A stretch of 64,000 bases of DNA from Roridomyces roridus (lineage: Eukaryota; Basidiomycota; Agaricomycetes; Agaricales; Mycenaceae), in the NCBI GenBank assembly GCA_029378245.1, contig JARKIF010000021.1, positions 248,001-312,000 of the forward strand, read 5' to 3'. Of this stretch, positions 45,358 through 56,566 are shown in pieces. The notes under the pieces were generated by a model. That model was not told where the DNA came from and did not search any database. It saw only the letters and a program-made list of their open reading frames with translations. A program made the position numbers and the translations under genes. Position 1 is the first letter of the stretch, and each line of letters begins with the position of its first letter.

Positions 45358-47646
45358 CTATGCACCCACGCCCATCTCCACCTTCCTCCCCTTTACACTC
45401 TTCCACTCCATCGCCAAACTCCCAAAAATCGACAACGCACCCATAGCCACGCTAACGTAAAACGCATTGACCAACGCAAGATTGTAGACCTCCAACACGG
45501 CAGGCAGTAGGCTCACATCCACCGCCGCCACAACACCCTGCAAAGAGGTCGCCCCAGTGTTGAGCACAATAGCGGGATCCACACCCGGAACGTCCCTCTT
45601 CAACCCCGCCACCAGCTTGTTCGTAAAGACATTCTGGCCGACGGAGATGAACAGCGAACCGCCTAGCGTTTGCATGAACATGACCACGGACGTCCCTGTC
45701 GGCACATCTGCTAGACTGAGAACAGTCTGCGCCGCCATGATGGGTTGCTGAAGACCCAGCCCCACGCCAATGCCAAACATCGCTTGGTACCCGATCCACA
45801 TTGCGTGTCCCGTGTGGACTTTGAAGGTGGATAGCAGGCCCGCGCCGACGCCCATGAGGATGGAGGAGAGGATCATGAGGGGAGTGTAGTACCCGATGGC
45901 GGCGACACCGACGCCGCCCAGGAGAGAGGCGAAGACGACGCCTAGGACTTGAGGGAGATTGTCAATGCCACTTTTAACGGCGGTCGTGCCTGGTTGAGGT
46001 GAGTCAGGGAAAGTAGAATTAGGTGGTGTGCGAACCTTTGATTGCCTGCCAAGACGAAAGATGAGCAACGCCATTGAAATTGAACCAATACTCACCTGGA
46101 ACCATATAGGAATCTACGCCCCAAGTCAGAGAAGGCAACGCCAGATTGGAAGCACGCACAAAGTACACCAATAACAAAAACGACGCCCCCAATGAAAGAG
46201 AGAAAAACGATCCCGCAAGCATACTCCTGTTCTTCATGATTCTCGGCGGCACTGTCCCCATATCGCCCTTCCAAATTTGTATACAGACAAAGGCAGCGAT
46301 GAGGACGCCAAAGAGAACGAAGAGCGCGATGATGCGGCCGTTGGACCAGGGGTACTTGGAGCCGCCCCATTGGAGGGCGAGGAGCAGGCACACGATTCCT
46401 GGGATGAAAACGATCTGGAAGAGTTGAACGAAGGCGGAAGGGAAATGAATAGAGGACAAACCGAGCCCCAGGGGTCAAACTGGTTCAGACGCTTTAGGAG
46501 AGGCATCGACTCGGATTTCCGGGCGCGCATGGGTAGCTTGAAGAAGAGCGCGATGACGAAGAGCGTAACGCCGCCTGCGGGACCGTGAGTTAGCGTACTT
46601 CACGAAAAGGCGTGCTTGCCGATGGGTAGGTTCTGCTTGGCACGTTAGATGTAGTGCGATGAGAGCAAAGAGTCATACAATAAAGAAACCTTCAAACCAA
46701 GTTGAGTCAATAGCCATGGATTTGAGTTCAAGTTGTTACTCACACCAGCGCCATGTAACCTTGTCCGTGAACGCACCTGGATGGGTCAACTCCTTATTCT
46801 GTGTCAAGCAACAGCCGAGCACCACTTACCACCCATGAGTGGCCCTGCTACGCTGGCAACGCCGTACATGGCCGATATAAGCCCAGTGTAAATCGGGCGC
46901 TTCTCCAACGGCACGATATGCGAAAGGATGACCATGGCCCCGTTGAAGATCCCCGCACTGCCGAGACCCGCTACAGCGCGTCCGACGATAAGAGCATTGG
47001 ATGTTGGGGCGACGCCACAGACGAGGGAGCCGAGTTCGAAGACACAGATTGCGCCGATGAACACCTGAGGTCGGTGAGTTGGGTGAGAGCTTGGATGGGT
47101 TGCGCACCCATTTTATGTTCAGGAACGAATAAAGACGGCCGAAGAGTAGCTGGAAGGATGCCGTCGTGAGGAGGTAGGAAGACCCATACCAGCCTGCCCA
47201 TTCGAGATGAGTGTCCTGCTTTACGAAGATATGACGACGCACCGACATCATCGAGACTTTTAAAATGGTCGGTGATTTTTGGCTGCGGCGACTCGGCGAT
47301 GGAAGAAAACCGGGATGGAAGGCACGCACGATGGCTGTTGCGATGATAGTATTGTCCTGTAGCGCATGATCTCAGTCCAAAGCACACCAGAGAGGAGTTC
47401 GACCCGGCGCACCAGAGCCACCAGAAAGACTGCAAAGCAAAGGGCAGTGCAGATGAGCGCAAGCTTGAAGCCCGTGGGGTAGTGTAGCTCTACCGAGCCA
47501 TTTTCGTCTTGAGCTTGAGCCGCCACGTCAAGATGGCCGTCCTTCGAGTCCGCCTCCTTCAAGTTTTCCTTCTCCGTGCTGCTGGAATGCTGAGGTTCAG
47601 AGATGAGAGTTGGCGCTGAGGACCTCGGCGGCGAGGAGTCTGCCAT
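45358..47646 (-). CDS. MFS drug:H+ antiporter (DHA2-type) transporter
   Basis: Plasma-membrane major facilitator. Start at 47646 opens a polar head ([18 protein letters not shown]). The first helix ([16 protein letters not shown]) is followed across an intron by the DHA2 signature [14 protein letters not shown]. Then comes [20 protein letters not shown], motif A region, and [19 protein letters not shown] (motif C-like GxxxG). Next is [13 protein letters not shown] followed after an intron by VTWRWCFYINLPIGG, the classical end of the first half. The second half includes [51 protein letters not shown] and [15 protein letters not shown]. The stop is at 45358. The 14-helix DHA2 type is inferred from LQWGG and the C-terminal motifs. 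Export of toxic metabolites is the usual role. Confidence 0.92.
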
Positions 47647-48381
47647 TACGACGTTGTCGCGGAGAAACGGAGTCAGAGCGCGGATGCGATGTGGGAGAAG
47701 TCAAGTATTTATGCTCTTGATCACACCACCTGATACATATCAACTCGGGCCGTACGGTTGGATTCGGAAGAAGGAAGCCAGACGCCAGAGATGGTGGGTT
47801 TTCCGATTGCCGCGGCGCCGCAAAAAAAAACCTCCACTCAACCTTCACTCAACATCAACCTTTACCACTTGAGTCAAACAGGCCTCATCATCAGAGGCCT
47901 TTTTTCCGACCAACAGATGAATCTCCCTTCTTTTGGAAATTAGCACGTGCGCACATTAACTGACGACATGTTCGTGAATCGTAAAGATCTCGGGAGCTGA
48001 GGACCGTTTCGCGCCGTTGGCAGAAACTGTAAAATGCTGAGTTTAGAACCGACATGGATATTCGTCTCGCGCGCTGCGAGTCAAGACAGCAGAAAATCGG
48101 CAAATTGCAAAAATTAGCCTCCCTGCATCAAGATCACAGTGCGTTCGAGTAATGCTGAACAATTCGGGCTGGGGAGGACTAGAGGCAGACGATTGCAATT
48201 CACAAGTAACGGCAGAGAAACAGCAAGGCAGTGAAATAAGTAGGAGCAACGAGACGAGTTGGGCCTTGACAATTGATGATTGATCGATGGTTGAAATTTT
48301 TTGAAACCTGAATGTTCAACTTCCGGGTAAACTGCACGTCATTATGTATGTGGGATCGCTAGCCTCACGGAGAGCTTCCGT
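47647..48381. other. MFS promoter region and intergenic DNA
   Basis: No gene recognised. A short hairpin aggcct-catcatcag-aggcct followed by T6 occurs at about 47881-47906 on the upstream side of the MFS gene; its significance is unclear. Confidence 0.4.
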
Positions 48382-48514
48382 GGTTGGATGGCCGAGCGGT
48401 CTAAGGCGCCAGACTAAGGATCAGCGTCGTATCTGGCGTTTCTTGTTTCATCGTACCTTCGGTGCGTTGGATATCTGGTCTTTCGGGGCGTGGGTTCGAA
48501 TCCCACTCCAATCA
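48382..48514 (+). tRNA. tRNA-Leu (anticodon AAG) with intron
   Basis: The acceptor stem GGTTGGA pairs with TCCAATC, with discriminator A at 48514. D-arm TGGCCGAGCGGTCTAAGGC and T-arm GTGGGTTCGAATCCCAC are canonical, and a class II variable arm precedes the T-arm. The anticodon stem CCAGA/TCTGG surrounds the loop CTAAGG-A, so the anticodon is AAG (48416-48418). An intron of about 53 nt (48420-48472) lies after position 37, the standard nuclear tRNA intron site. The internal A and B boxes serve as promoter. Confidence 0.93.
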
Positions 48515-48928
48515 GCATCCTTTTGCTTCATTACTCAGGAAACTATATTCTTGTGAACCAGATATGCCCCAACACTTGCAAAGCAAAAGACCATTCCAAT
48601 GCAGAACTCAGGCTATGACAGAAGTCTCTGGTATCCGACTCTCATCCTCTCTCATCATCCTCGTGTCTCTCTGCAGACTGCGCCATGAGCTAGCAGCAGT
48701 TCTGCGATCTCCCCAAGATGTCACCATAATCCTTCTTCTTGGCCACACTCGACGGACTCCGACTCGTACCTACCAGCGCGAGGCAACCGCGCCATGTTCA
48801 GATATCCAAAGCGGCGTTCGATTCCCCCGGGGGTAATATTCTGGGAGTCGGAGTGAACATTTTTACACAGGCACTGAGCCCATCTACAAATATAATGCGG
48901 GTTAGAATAAACTCCCTCCGACTCGACT
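48515..48928. other. Spacer between tRNA-Leu and glycosidase 3' end
   Basis: No gene seen. The T-run expected for RNA polymerase III termination is short near the tRNA. Confidence 0.4.
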
Positions 48929-50227
48929 TCACGCCGAGCACACTCCAACAGACACACAATCCCTCCATGCAGCGTACATCAAGACAACAAAATTATTGCC
49001 TTCGGGACTACTCGCCAGAATCAGCTTCTAAAGTCACGCAGAGAAGAACCACACACCTGCCAGCCGTGTAAGGCTCCGTATCCAACCACCCGTACGGATT
49101 AACCGCAGGCGTGGCCGTTCCATTTTGCGTGATATGCGGATTCCCCTGTGCGTCCTTCCCACCAAGCGTCCGTCGAATCCCATCCGCAAAAGACACGTAC
49201 GTCGCCGGAGGAAAGTCTTTCGGAGTCATCACGACCATCCGATACGCGACGGACGCAAGGAGTGCGCTCCCTGAAATCTCACCGAATCCATGTCCATCCG
49301 TCGACATGTCGTTCAGGTAATTGCGGAGCAGACCGCCGTCCATCGGTGCTTTCCTCGCGCCGTCTATGATCTCCTTGATCCAGGCGGTGAGATTGGCGAT
49401 GGCACTAGCGCGCCAGGGCGTCCCGTTTGAAACGGGCGCTTTGATGATGCTGGCGAGGACACGGGCCATCCCGGCTGCGGCCCATCCGTTGCCCGTACTC
49501 CACAGCCCCGGGTCGGCGCTCTGCGGTCCAACAATGTGGGCCCATAGACCGTTCGTGGTGGACGTACCCGTGGGAGGGCGTCGTGGAGTTGGAGTTGAAT
49601 AGGAGGACTTGGCGGTAGAGTAGACATTGTTCGTATGCGGTGAAGAGGAGGGATGAGTTGAGCGAGTCAGCGGCAAAGTAAGCTATAAAGGGAGGTGCCA
49701 TGTACATGAAGTCTGCCCTGCGTCCAAAACATCAGCATATTCTTGGATGTATGGAAAGAAGGCACACACCAGAGTTCGGGCACATCATCCCGGTGTGAGA
49801 TCGCCCCATTTGACCAGCGCGGTGCCTTATTTAGGAGATAATCGATTTCGCTCTGGGCCGCCGTCGCATATGTGTTGTTTGTTTTTCCGAGCATCACTGC
49901 AGCAACGCCTAGACTGGCCGGATCGCCAACCGCTCCGCTCCCATCGTCCAGGCCGTCCAGCCCCAGCTCAATATTCGCCTCGGCGTAAGAGAGAGGGGCG
50001 ACCCATGCTGGTGGGACGCTGAGAACTGGAAATGGCTCAGAGCCAAAGACAGAGAGGACAGCCGAGTCGAGTTCGAGGAAGGCTTCGGCGGCGGTGCCGT
50101 ACTCCCACGAGTGGCTTGGGAGGGAATGTGCGAGGGCTGCGACAGCAGAGATATCGAATCCTGGGTTGAAGGGTGTTGTGGACTGCGACGCAATGAGGCC
50201 AATGACCGAGGTCAAGTTGGTGGACAT
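48929..50227 (-). CDS. Six-hairpin glycosidase, GH105-like
   Basis: (Alpha/alpha)6-barrel protein resembling unsaturated rhamnogalacturonyl hydrolases. Start at 50227 gives MSTNLTSVIGLIASQ; a longer in-frame start exists at 50284. Key block: ISHRDDVPELWADFMYMAPP spans an intron at about 49723-49772, followed by FIAYFAADSL. This matches the hallmark of the family, with the Asp in the DVPELWADF segment in catalytic position. Later blocks include WSTGNGWAAAGMARVLASI, DGGLLRNYLNDMSTDGHGFG and ISGSALLASVAYRM, again typical. An intron separates DTEPYTAG from the final exon (SPEGNNFVVLMYAAW), ending at 48929. No clear signal peptide, which suggests a cytosolic or unconventional location; longer N-terminal alternatives could change that. 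Likely substrate: unsaturated oligosaccharides from pectin. Confidence 0.85.
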
Positions 50228-51481
50228 GGAGGGAGGAGGGAAAGAGCGGTGTGTGGTGTTACGTGAACCTGAGAGAGGTTTCAATTCTATCTGTCACTGT
50301 GTAATTAGTGTGATTATCTCCGCCAACAAATGCTGGGTTCTCATGCAGATTTCTGCCGAGCGACGAGACTGGACGCTCCGACGCAGCGAAGTCCGCCTGC
50401 AGCAAGGAAGGATTCCGAAGGAAGAATCAGCCCACGAAGTTGCTTGGGCAATGAATGCTGGACCAGGAACGTGCCTTTTCTTGATTGATCAATTTCCCTC
50501 AGGTACCAGGACGGAGATTCTACGGTGGACGAGTGACGTGTGAAAGAAGGATTCGGGGCTGATTCGGGGCGTCTCGCGCGGGCGGGCTTGATGTGTCTTG
50601 ATTTCGATCCAGGTGCAAGAGCTCTGGGACTTGTGGCATGTCAGGCTCCGCCTTTGAGAATCAGATCGTCGATTCTTGAATGCTCGGTCAACGACGCTCC
50701 GAGTCATTCCGGGACTCCGAGTCAACTATCCAGCTTCGGTCCTTCGGAGCCCTTCCATACATCCGGAGGCGATTCAGAAGACATCTTGAATTCTTGAGAG
50801 CAACGAAGGCCCCGCATGCAAGGCAGATCCAGGCGAGGAAAGTTGGGGGAAAGCACCGAAAATACCGATGACGGCAAGATGACGGGGAAGGACAATAAGT
50901 AGCGTGCCGATTTGCCGATGTCGTGTCACGCGCAGATCATGATCTTGTCAGCAACCCAACAGCAACCACCATCATTGAGTTGTCCTCAGCCTTCTGCTCC
51001 CTCAGTCGCTGACTCGATCCACTTGCTTGTCGCTTGGGCTCTTATTCAGGCGACCCAGCAACGTGGCCAAAGAGCAAGCCCGAAGCCCTACGCCGGGGCG
51101 TCCTCGGCATGCTCCATCTGTCCGACTCTCGGTCTTGTCCAAGTCTTGTCGACATGCCACTGACAACTTTCGATCCTCTAGACGAGTCACGACCAATGTA
51201 TCCAGTCTACCCATGAGCCTATTACGGAGAAGCGGCACGTATGGTCGGTCCCTTGCTGGCCGACTTACTGTAATCTAAATATTTGTTGAATGACTCTCTG
51301 AAGAGCCCAATATTCCGCCAAATTATTTCATCATTGAAGACTGGAACACGTATTATTTACAATCGAATTCGAACTAGCGATTTTTTTCAGACTTTTCCGC
51401 CTCTTTTCCTGCAGTCAAAAAATCCCCCTCCGAGAAAACCAAACCGGCACCGTCTCCTCCGTTGAAACCACACCTCCCCAT
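50228..51481. other. Intergenic region, no supported gene
   Basis: 1.25 kb with several GC-rich overlapping frames (50540-50871, 50912-51278), none with motifs, leader peptides or splice-supported extension. Confidence 0.4.
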
Positions 51482-51890
51482 TCAAGGGCAGAAAACTCCA
51501 TAGCTAAGCCACGCCGCATCGTCTCCCGACGCCTCGATAGTTCCCTCCGAGGCCGTGCTAATACGCTGCACCACCCCGCCTTGCTGGTTGGGCTGCGCGT
51601 ACACCGAGATGTGGCAGTTGGGGTGAGTCTCCCCGACGTGCAGGCAGCGCTGACCGGGGCTGAAGTTGCCTTTGCAGGCGTGGGCGTTGATGGTTGCTTG
51701 GGTGCAGGGGCCGATTGCGGTTCCGGGGACGCAGGTCGGGCCTGAGTTGAATGAGGAAAGCACACTCGGGAAAGGGACGGAGTGTATACGTACTCCCAGT
51801 TCCGGTGCTAACGACGAAGGAGACCTGGCCGAGCGCGTATTGAGCGAGCGCAAGGACGACGCTGGTCGAGAAGGCAGTGGAGAACTTCAT
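51482..51890 (-). CDS. Small secreted six-cysteine protein, copy A
   Basis: ATG at 51890 starts a signal peptide MKFSTAFSTSVVLALAQYAL with cleavage probably after ALG. One intron (donor gtacgt, acceptor ttcaactcag) follows the mature N-terminus QVSFVVSTGTG. The second exon encodes CVPGTAIGPCTQATI, ACKGNFSPGQRCLHVGE, HPNCHISVY and ends LSYGVFCP at 51482. The mature protein is about 90 residues with six cysteines, enough for three disulfides. No known family is recognised. Copy B lies 0.76 kb away in divergent orientation and conserves every cysteine. The size, secretion signal and cysteines fit an effector-like or antimicrobial role, but this is inference. Confidence 0.8.
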
Positions 51891-52648
51891 CTTCTTGAAT
51901 TAGTCTGGTTGTGAACTGACTGAAGAACACCTCGAAATCCTGGCGGTCACTTATACTGTTGACGAGTGCTATCTCCAACCAACCCTTCGGGCTCCATGTC
52001 CGTCTAAGGCTGAAGTCCGCTCGATGCCGAGCAGGAATGCCACTTTCCGAGTTTCAACTGTGTCTCAAAGGCTGTACTATAGTTGGAACGGACGCACTCC
52101 TTTCGAGGTTTGATTTCAGTCACAAAAATGTGCCGTTACGAACGTGTGGTCCATCCACAACTCGAATGATTCCATTGAGTCTCTGTAAAGGGAGGGGATC
52201 ACCAAGATGCGTTCCTAGACTAACTCGGTATGAATGGAGCGATGTTATCTTCGGTTGCAAGCTACAGTCCAGTGACGGCAGATTAGCCATCCACCTGAGC
52301 CTTGGTCCGCCGTAAAACCACATGGTCGGTTGTAACGTGTCCTCACAAACTACCAAGCTCGAGCAATGCTTGTGATGCCCTGTAACTCATTTTCTTGCTG
52401 ATGGGCCCATTCGATCTGTCATTCGAAGATCTGTGGCTGAAATCATACCTATACGGGACTTTGCCCGTTCTATAGCCCTTTGGCATATAGCCGAGAGTCC
52501 CCGAGACGCCACAAGCAACGTCGACTCGGCGTCGGACGGACTCGAACCGCAGAAGGATTACAAACAACAGATGATATGTACGCAGCAGAGAGATAGCACT
52601 TATCGAGCAGCTACATGAACAACAGTGCTGGGGTATCTCTTGTTCAAC
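51891..52648. other. Shared promoter region of the divergent small secreted genes
   Basis: The two paralogs are transcribed away from each other from this 0.76 kb interval, so regulatory elements may be shared. I see no further gene in it. Confidence 0.5.
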
Positions 52649-53056
52649 ATGAAGTTCTCCGCCGCGTTATCTACCGGTGTCGTCCTTGCCCTCGCTCAGC
52701 AGGCGCTCGGCCAGGTTACTTTCGCCGTATCTTCAAGCGCCGCTAGTATGTTCCCTCCCGTTCTCTCCATCCGCTGGTTTCTGATCCCCTGGCCCCCAGG
52801 CTCGACCTGCACTCCGGGCACAATAATTTGGTGCACTCAGGCTACCATCGATGCACACGAATGCAAGGGCAACTTCGACCCGGGGCAGCGCTGCCTGCAC
52901 ATCACCGAAACTCACCCGAACTGCCACATTTCGTTATATCAAGAGGAAAATCAGCAGGGTCCAGTGGAGGTTCGCATCAGTACCGCGTCGGAGGGCACAA
53001 TTCACGCATCGAGTGATGATCCAGCGTGGCTGAGTTACGGAGTTTTCTGCCCTTGA
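52649..53056 (+). CDS. Small secreted six-cysteine protein, copy B
   Basis: ATG at 52649 opens MKFSAALSTGVVLALAQQAL, nearly the same leader as copy A; an in-frame ATG at 52625 would spoil the signal peptide. One intron at the same position (about 52747-52799). The second exon encodes CTPGTIIWCTQATIDAHECK, DPGQRCLHITETHPNCHI, ISTASEGTIHASS and ends LSYGVFCP at 53056. The six cysteines align one-to-one with copy A, while the segment around YQEENQQGPVEV is the most different. The gene pair arose by an inverted duplication that included the intron. Confidence 0.82.
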   Translation: MKFSAALSTGVVLALAQQALGQVTFAVSSSAASMFPPVLSIRWFLIPWPPGSTCTPGTIIWCTQATIDAHECKGNFDPGQRCLHITETHPNCHISLYQEENQQGPVEVRISTASEGTIHASSDDPAWLSYGVFCP

Positions 53057-54439
53057 GAGCGCTGTTCATTTGGGTTTTTGCTAGTTATATACAACAAAGA
53101 GGGAATGGATCTTTTCGTATTTGCTTTTAGTTCTTTAGCCTGAGGCTGTTCTTAACATGGTTACATGGAACGACAATTGGAAGTGTAAATCTCGGAGAAG
53201 TATCGAAGTAGATTGGTGTTTGTTGAACTCGCAACGCCGCTCTGCTCATCGGATCAGCTGGATACTCGGCATGTGGCATTCTGAGTCCATAGCTCATAGC
53301 TCGGCGCGGTTACGGTGTTTGTTGGATCAAATTCCCAGAAGCAGTGTAACCGCTTTGGGTTACACCCAAAGATAGTGTAACCCGCCGGGGTTAAGGGTGC
53401 AACCTGGAATGGGAATTATTCACGTGCATCAGCTGTTTCGGTTTACATCATCTGTCAATCAATTGTCGAATGTTGAATCGTTTCTGCTCAATCCTCAGCA
53501 CTTACACCGCAGATGACACGGAACAGTGTCTAATTATGTTTCTCATACTCATGGGTCACTGCTTGAATTTTTTCAGATGTCTGTTTAGGCACTGCGGTTG
53601 TAGTGCGTGCCATCAGTCGGCCATAATCGTGAATCCTTGAAATTGCCAGGAAAGAAATTGTTCGGACCTTCTAAGGATCTTCTATGGGTCTCAAATTTTT
53701 GAAGGGGACCTGAAGCATTGTTTCTCGTGTGAGCTTCCTCCCGCAAAGTGAGATTCTCCGGCTGCAGGCAAGATCCCAATGCCATCCCGAGTGTTATGCA
53801 CTACGGAGCATCAGTGGCAGGGTGGGTATCTCTCATGGCAAACATTTCCTATTGCCTCGAGGATTTCTCAGCCAGGGAGCTACTGGTCTGCTTGACATCT
53901 GTGCTCTGTGATCCAGATCAAATGCTCATCAAACAAGCCACCTGGGAACTTTGCGTGGAGAAAATTCGTACAATATACCGAAATGAGTGGAATAGCACCA
54001 GATTTTCATCTCCGACCTACCGGAGGCAAAATAATGAGGGGCCAGCAGAACCTGAGCATTACACGCCACATATCATTTCATCGTTGATAAGATCATTGAT
54101 GTGGCATCTCGGCATCGAATCTTCGGTCATGCTTTTTCGACTGATCCTTGTACATGAGGGTGATCCTACCCTGGAGGTTTCAGAAGGGCAGGAGTTCATC
54201 TAGTTTCCTCTTTCCTCTCCCCTCCCCTTTCCTTTTTTGGGCATTTTTTTTGTAATTCTTTTGGGCGCCAACAAACACCATTACCGAGCCATTAGCTCGG
54301 ACTCGGTCCGATTACCAATCCCGAAATATACACCGCGGCAGGTCAGTTGGTTCGATTGCGCCACTCCGTGAGATTCTGACGTGCAATTTATAACTCCAAC
54401 GGAAGACCGCGCGCGTCCGCTCTTACCTACCTACTTACC
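53057..54439. other. Intergenic region with a doubtful open frame
   Basis: A cluster of ggttacac/gtgtaacc motifs forms a hairpin at 53347-53370. The frame 53748-54203 (+, 151 codons) starts with GTG; its first ATG lies about 17 codons in. The translation is not obviously non-coding (for example LEDFSARELLVCLTSVLCDP) but matches no family I know. It could be a gene fragment. Confidence 0.35.
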
Positions 54440-55396
54440 ATGCCCTCAGCAACGCCCGAGACAGTTACAGCCCCCCTTTCCTACTACTCCCCTCCAGCCG
54501 ACGGCTCGGCGCCATACAACCGTGTCAACACCCCGCACTGGCCAGCCGGGGACCCGACAGCGCAGCTCCCGTTGTCCAATTGGTCCCCGGTGAAGCACAG
54601 TATACAGATTGAGAACGTCCGCGGGAAGGAGGAGGCGTACCTCCTCGACGAGGCTGGGTTTCAATTCTACCACTCCCCGGCCACGCACAAGTCTTTCTTG
54701 GACGAGGAAGAGATCAAGGCGGAATATTATCCCGAGAGCGCCGAATTGATCAAGAAAATAACTGGGGCGAGTAGGATCGTCTTGTTTGACCACAGTGCGT
54801 ACGATTCTTCCCTAACACTTGGATATATATTTACTTGGGGCATGTAGCGATTCGCCGTCAAATCCCCGGCCAAGTCGACATGGTTTCCAAACGCCAACCA
54901 GTCCAAGAAGTCCACGTCGACCAAACTCTCGCCTCCGCCACTGCTCGCGTGCACCTGCACCTCCCACCCGACCTCGCCCCCGGCCTCCTCCAGCACCGCT
55001 TCCAAATAATCAACCTCTGGCGCCCAATTGGACATCCGGCGTTCGATATGCCGCTCACGCTATGTGATTTTCGGAGTGTGGATGCGGACAAAGAATTGGT
55101 TGCCGTGGCGAGGCTGGCGCCGGACCGGAAGGGCGAGACGTATAGGGTTAGGTGGAGTGCGGAGCATAGGTGGAAGTATCTCAAGGGGATGACGCCCGAG
55201 GAGTTTGTGCTGATCAAATGGTTCGCTCGTTTTCTTGCAGGTCATTCGATAACCGGATTGATCTTTCTGTAGTTTTGACTCAAAGGAGGGTGTGTCGGTG
55301 TTTACGCCGCATACTGCGTTCCAGGATCCGTCTATGCCGGAGGGAAGTCTTCCGAGGGAGTCGATCGAGTTGAGGGCACTCGTGTTTTACGATTAG
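54440..55396 (+). CDS. CmcJ/AsaB-like (GA4 desaturase family) protein
   Basis: Member of the fungal family annotated as GA4 desaturase or 7-alpha-cephem-methoxylase (CmcJ)-like, which includes AsaB of aspergillic acid synthesis. Start MPSATPETVTAPLSYYSPP at 54440. Blocks in order: NWSPVKHSIQIENVRGKEE, AGFQFYHSPATHKSF, GASRIVLFDH, then after an intron TIRRQIPGQ, VQEVHVDQTLASATARV, and FQIINLWRPI. The last blocks are DMPLTLCDFRSVD, KGETYRVRWSAEHRWKYLKG, and after another intron FDSKEGVSVFTPHTAFQDPS, ending ESIELRALVFYD. All family blocks are present, including HVDQT and PHTAFQDP, whose His residues may bind iron. About 280 residues is normal. Likely a cytosolic hydroxylase or desaturase of small molecules; substrate unknown. 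Confidence 0.88.
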
Positions 55397-55582
55397 TTTA
55401 AGGAGTCATTAGTGTGTAGGTTATCGCTGCGTTGAAAATGGTATGCAGTCGACCGCAAATGCGGAGTCATTTTTAGAGCACCGGCCGCTGCGGTTCTACT
55501 TCGCCTCGCAGCTCGTCCGAACAACGCCACTGCTGTGCATTTCATACCTCTCTTCTTCTCTACCCACCTGCCTGAACTCCCC

Positions 55583-56358
55583 ATGAACTTGCTACATATC
55601 CTCTCCACTGCCTTGATCTACGTCGGCATCGCAAGTGCGGCGCTCAAGAACTACACTATCCAAGACGACGATCCGGCAGTAACATATAGTCAGATACCTC
55701 TGGTCACTTGTCCGCCGACGACCTGTTCACCCACCATGGCGAACCTCTTCAACGGTACGGCGACCGTCACTGACGGCCCGATTACGGTCTCCTTCACGGG
55801 TATTATCCCATACAAAGTCAGCTTCCGACGAAGCTAATTTACTCGAACAGGATCGGCTGTGTACGTCTACCTCGGCGCGTCGGGGCCTTGTTTCTTCACC
55901 ATAGACGGAGTGACGGCCGGAACGTTCCCCGGCTCGACTCTGGATGAATTGAACCAAGACGAAAGATTGGTGTATTCGAACACTTCGTTGACTGACGAAG
56001 AGCACCGGCTTGCGATATATCCCGGGGCGTTGGTTTCGTTGGTCGCCTTTGATTATGTGGTGTATACGTGAGTTGAAACGAGCTTATGTCCGCATATATC
56101 ACGGGCGTTCGATACAGGCACGAAGCGCCCAAGTCGCACGCCGCCGCAGTACGTGGTGGGATAATTGCTGGCGTCTTGGTTCTCTCCGGGTCGGCTGCAG
56201 CCGGGTGGTTCATCATTCACCGCCGGCGCCGGCAGGAACGGCTGCGTGTTCGAATTGCACAGACGAATCGGAATTTGGAATGGCAGAGACGGCAGAGGAG
56301 TGGGGTCCCGAGAAGAGGAGGAGGAGTGCATGTAAATGATTTGGAGGCTCACGACTGA
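55583..56358 (+). CDS. Single-pass membrane protein with signal peptide, gene 1
   Basis: ATG at 55583 starts MNLLHILSTALIYVGIASAA, a signal peptide. The extracellular part begins NYTIQDDDPAVTYSQIP, has a CPPTTC pair, NGTATVTDGPITVSFTG, then after an intron AVYVYLGASGPCFFTIDG. This pattern is common in basidiomycete cell-surface proteins. After a further intron near 56071-56117 comes a single helix GGIIAGVLVLSGSAAAGWFI followed by a strongly basic stop-transfer HRRRRQ and a short tail. It resembles gene 2 immediately downstream in layout (DDxDPxxxY head, FTG, Ig/jelly-roll-like strand pattern, one helix). Function unknown; surface sensor or cell-wall contact protein is possible. Confidence 0.7.
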
Positions 56359-56566
56359 GTCACAGCAAGAGATGTAATAAACGCACCAGGCCTTGCGAAT
56401 TTGATCCCCGTCGTGATGTGACGCGTGTGGACAGCCACACCGCCCTTGACACCGCCAGACTCCCTCCGCGGCGTGCACACACCCGACGTCCCCGCCGTCC
56501 CCCCTTCGGCCTTTCGATTGGTATGGAACCTGAAACCCGAGTATCACATCCTCTCTTCCTTCACCC

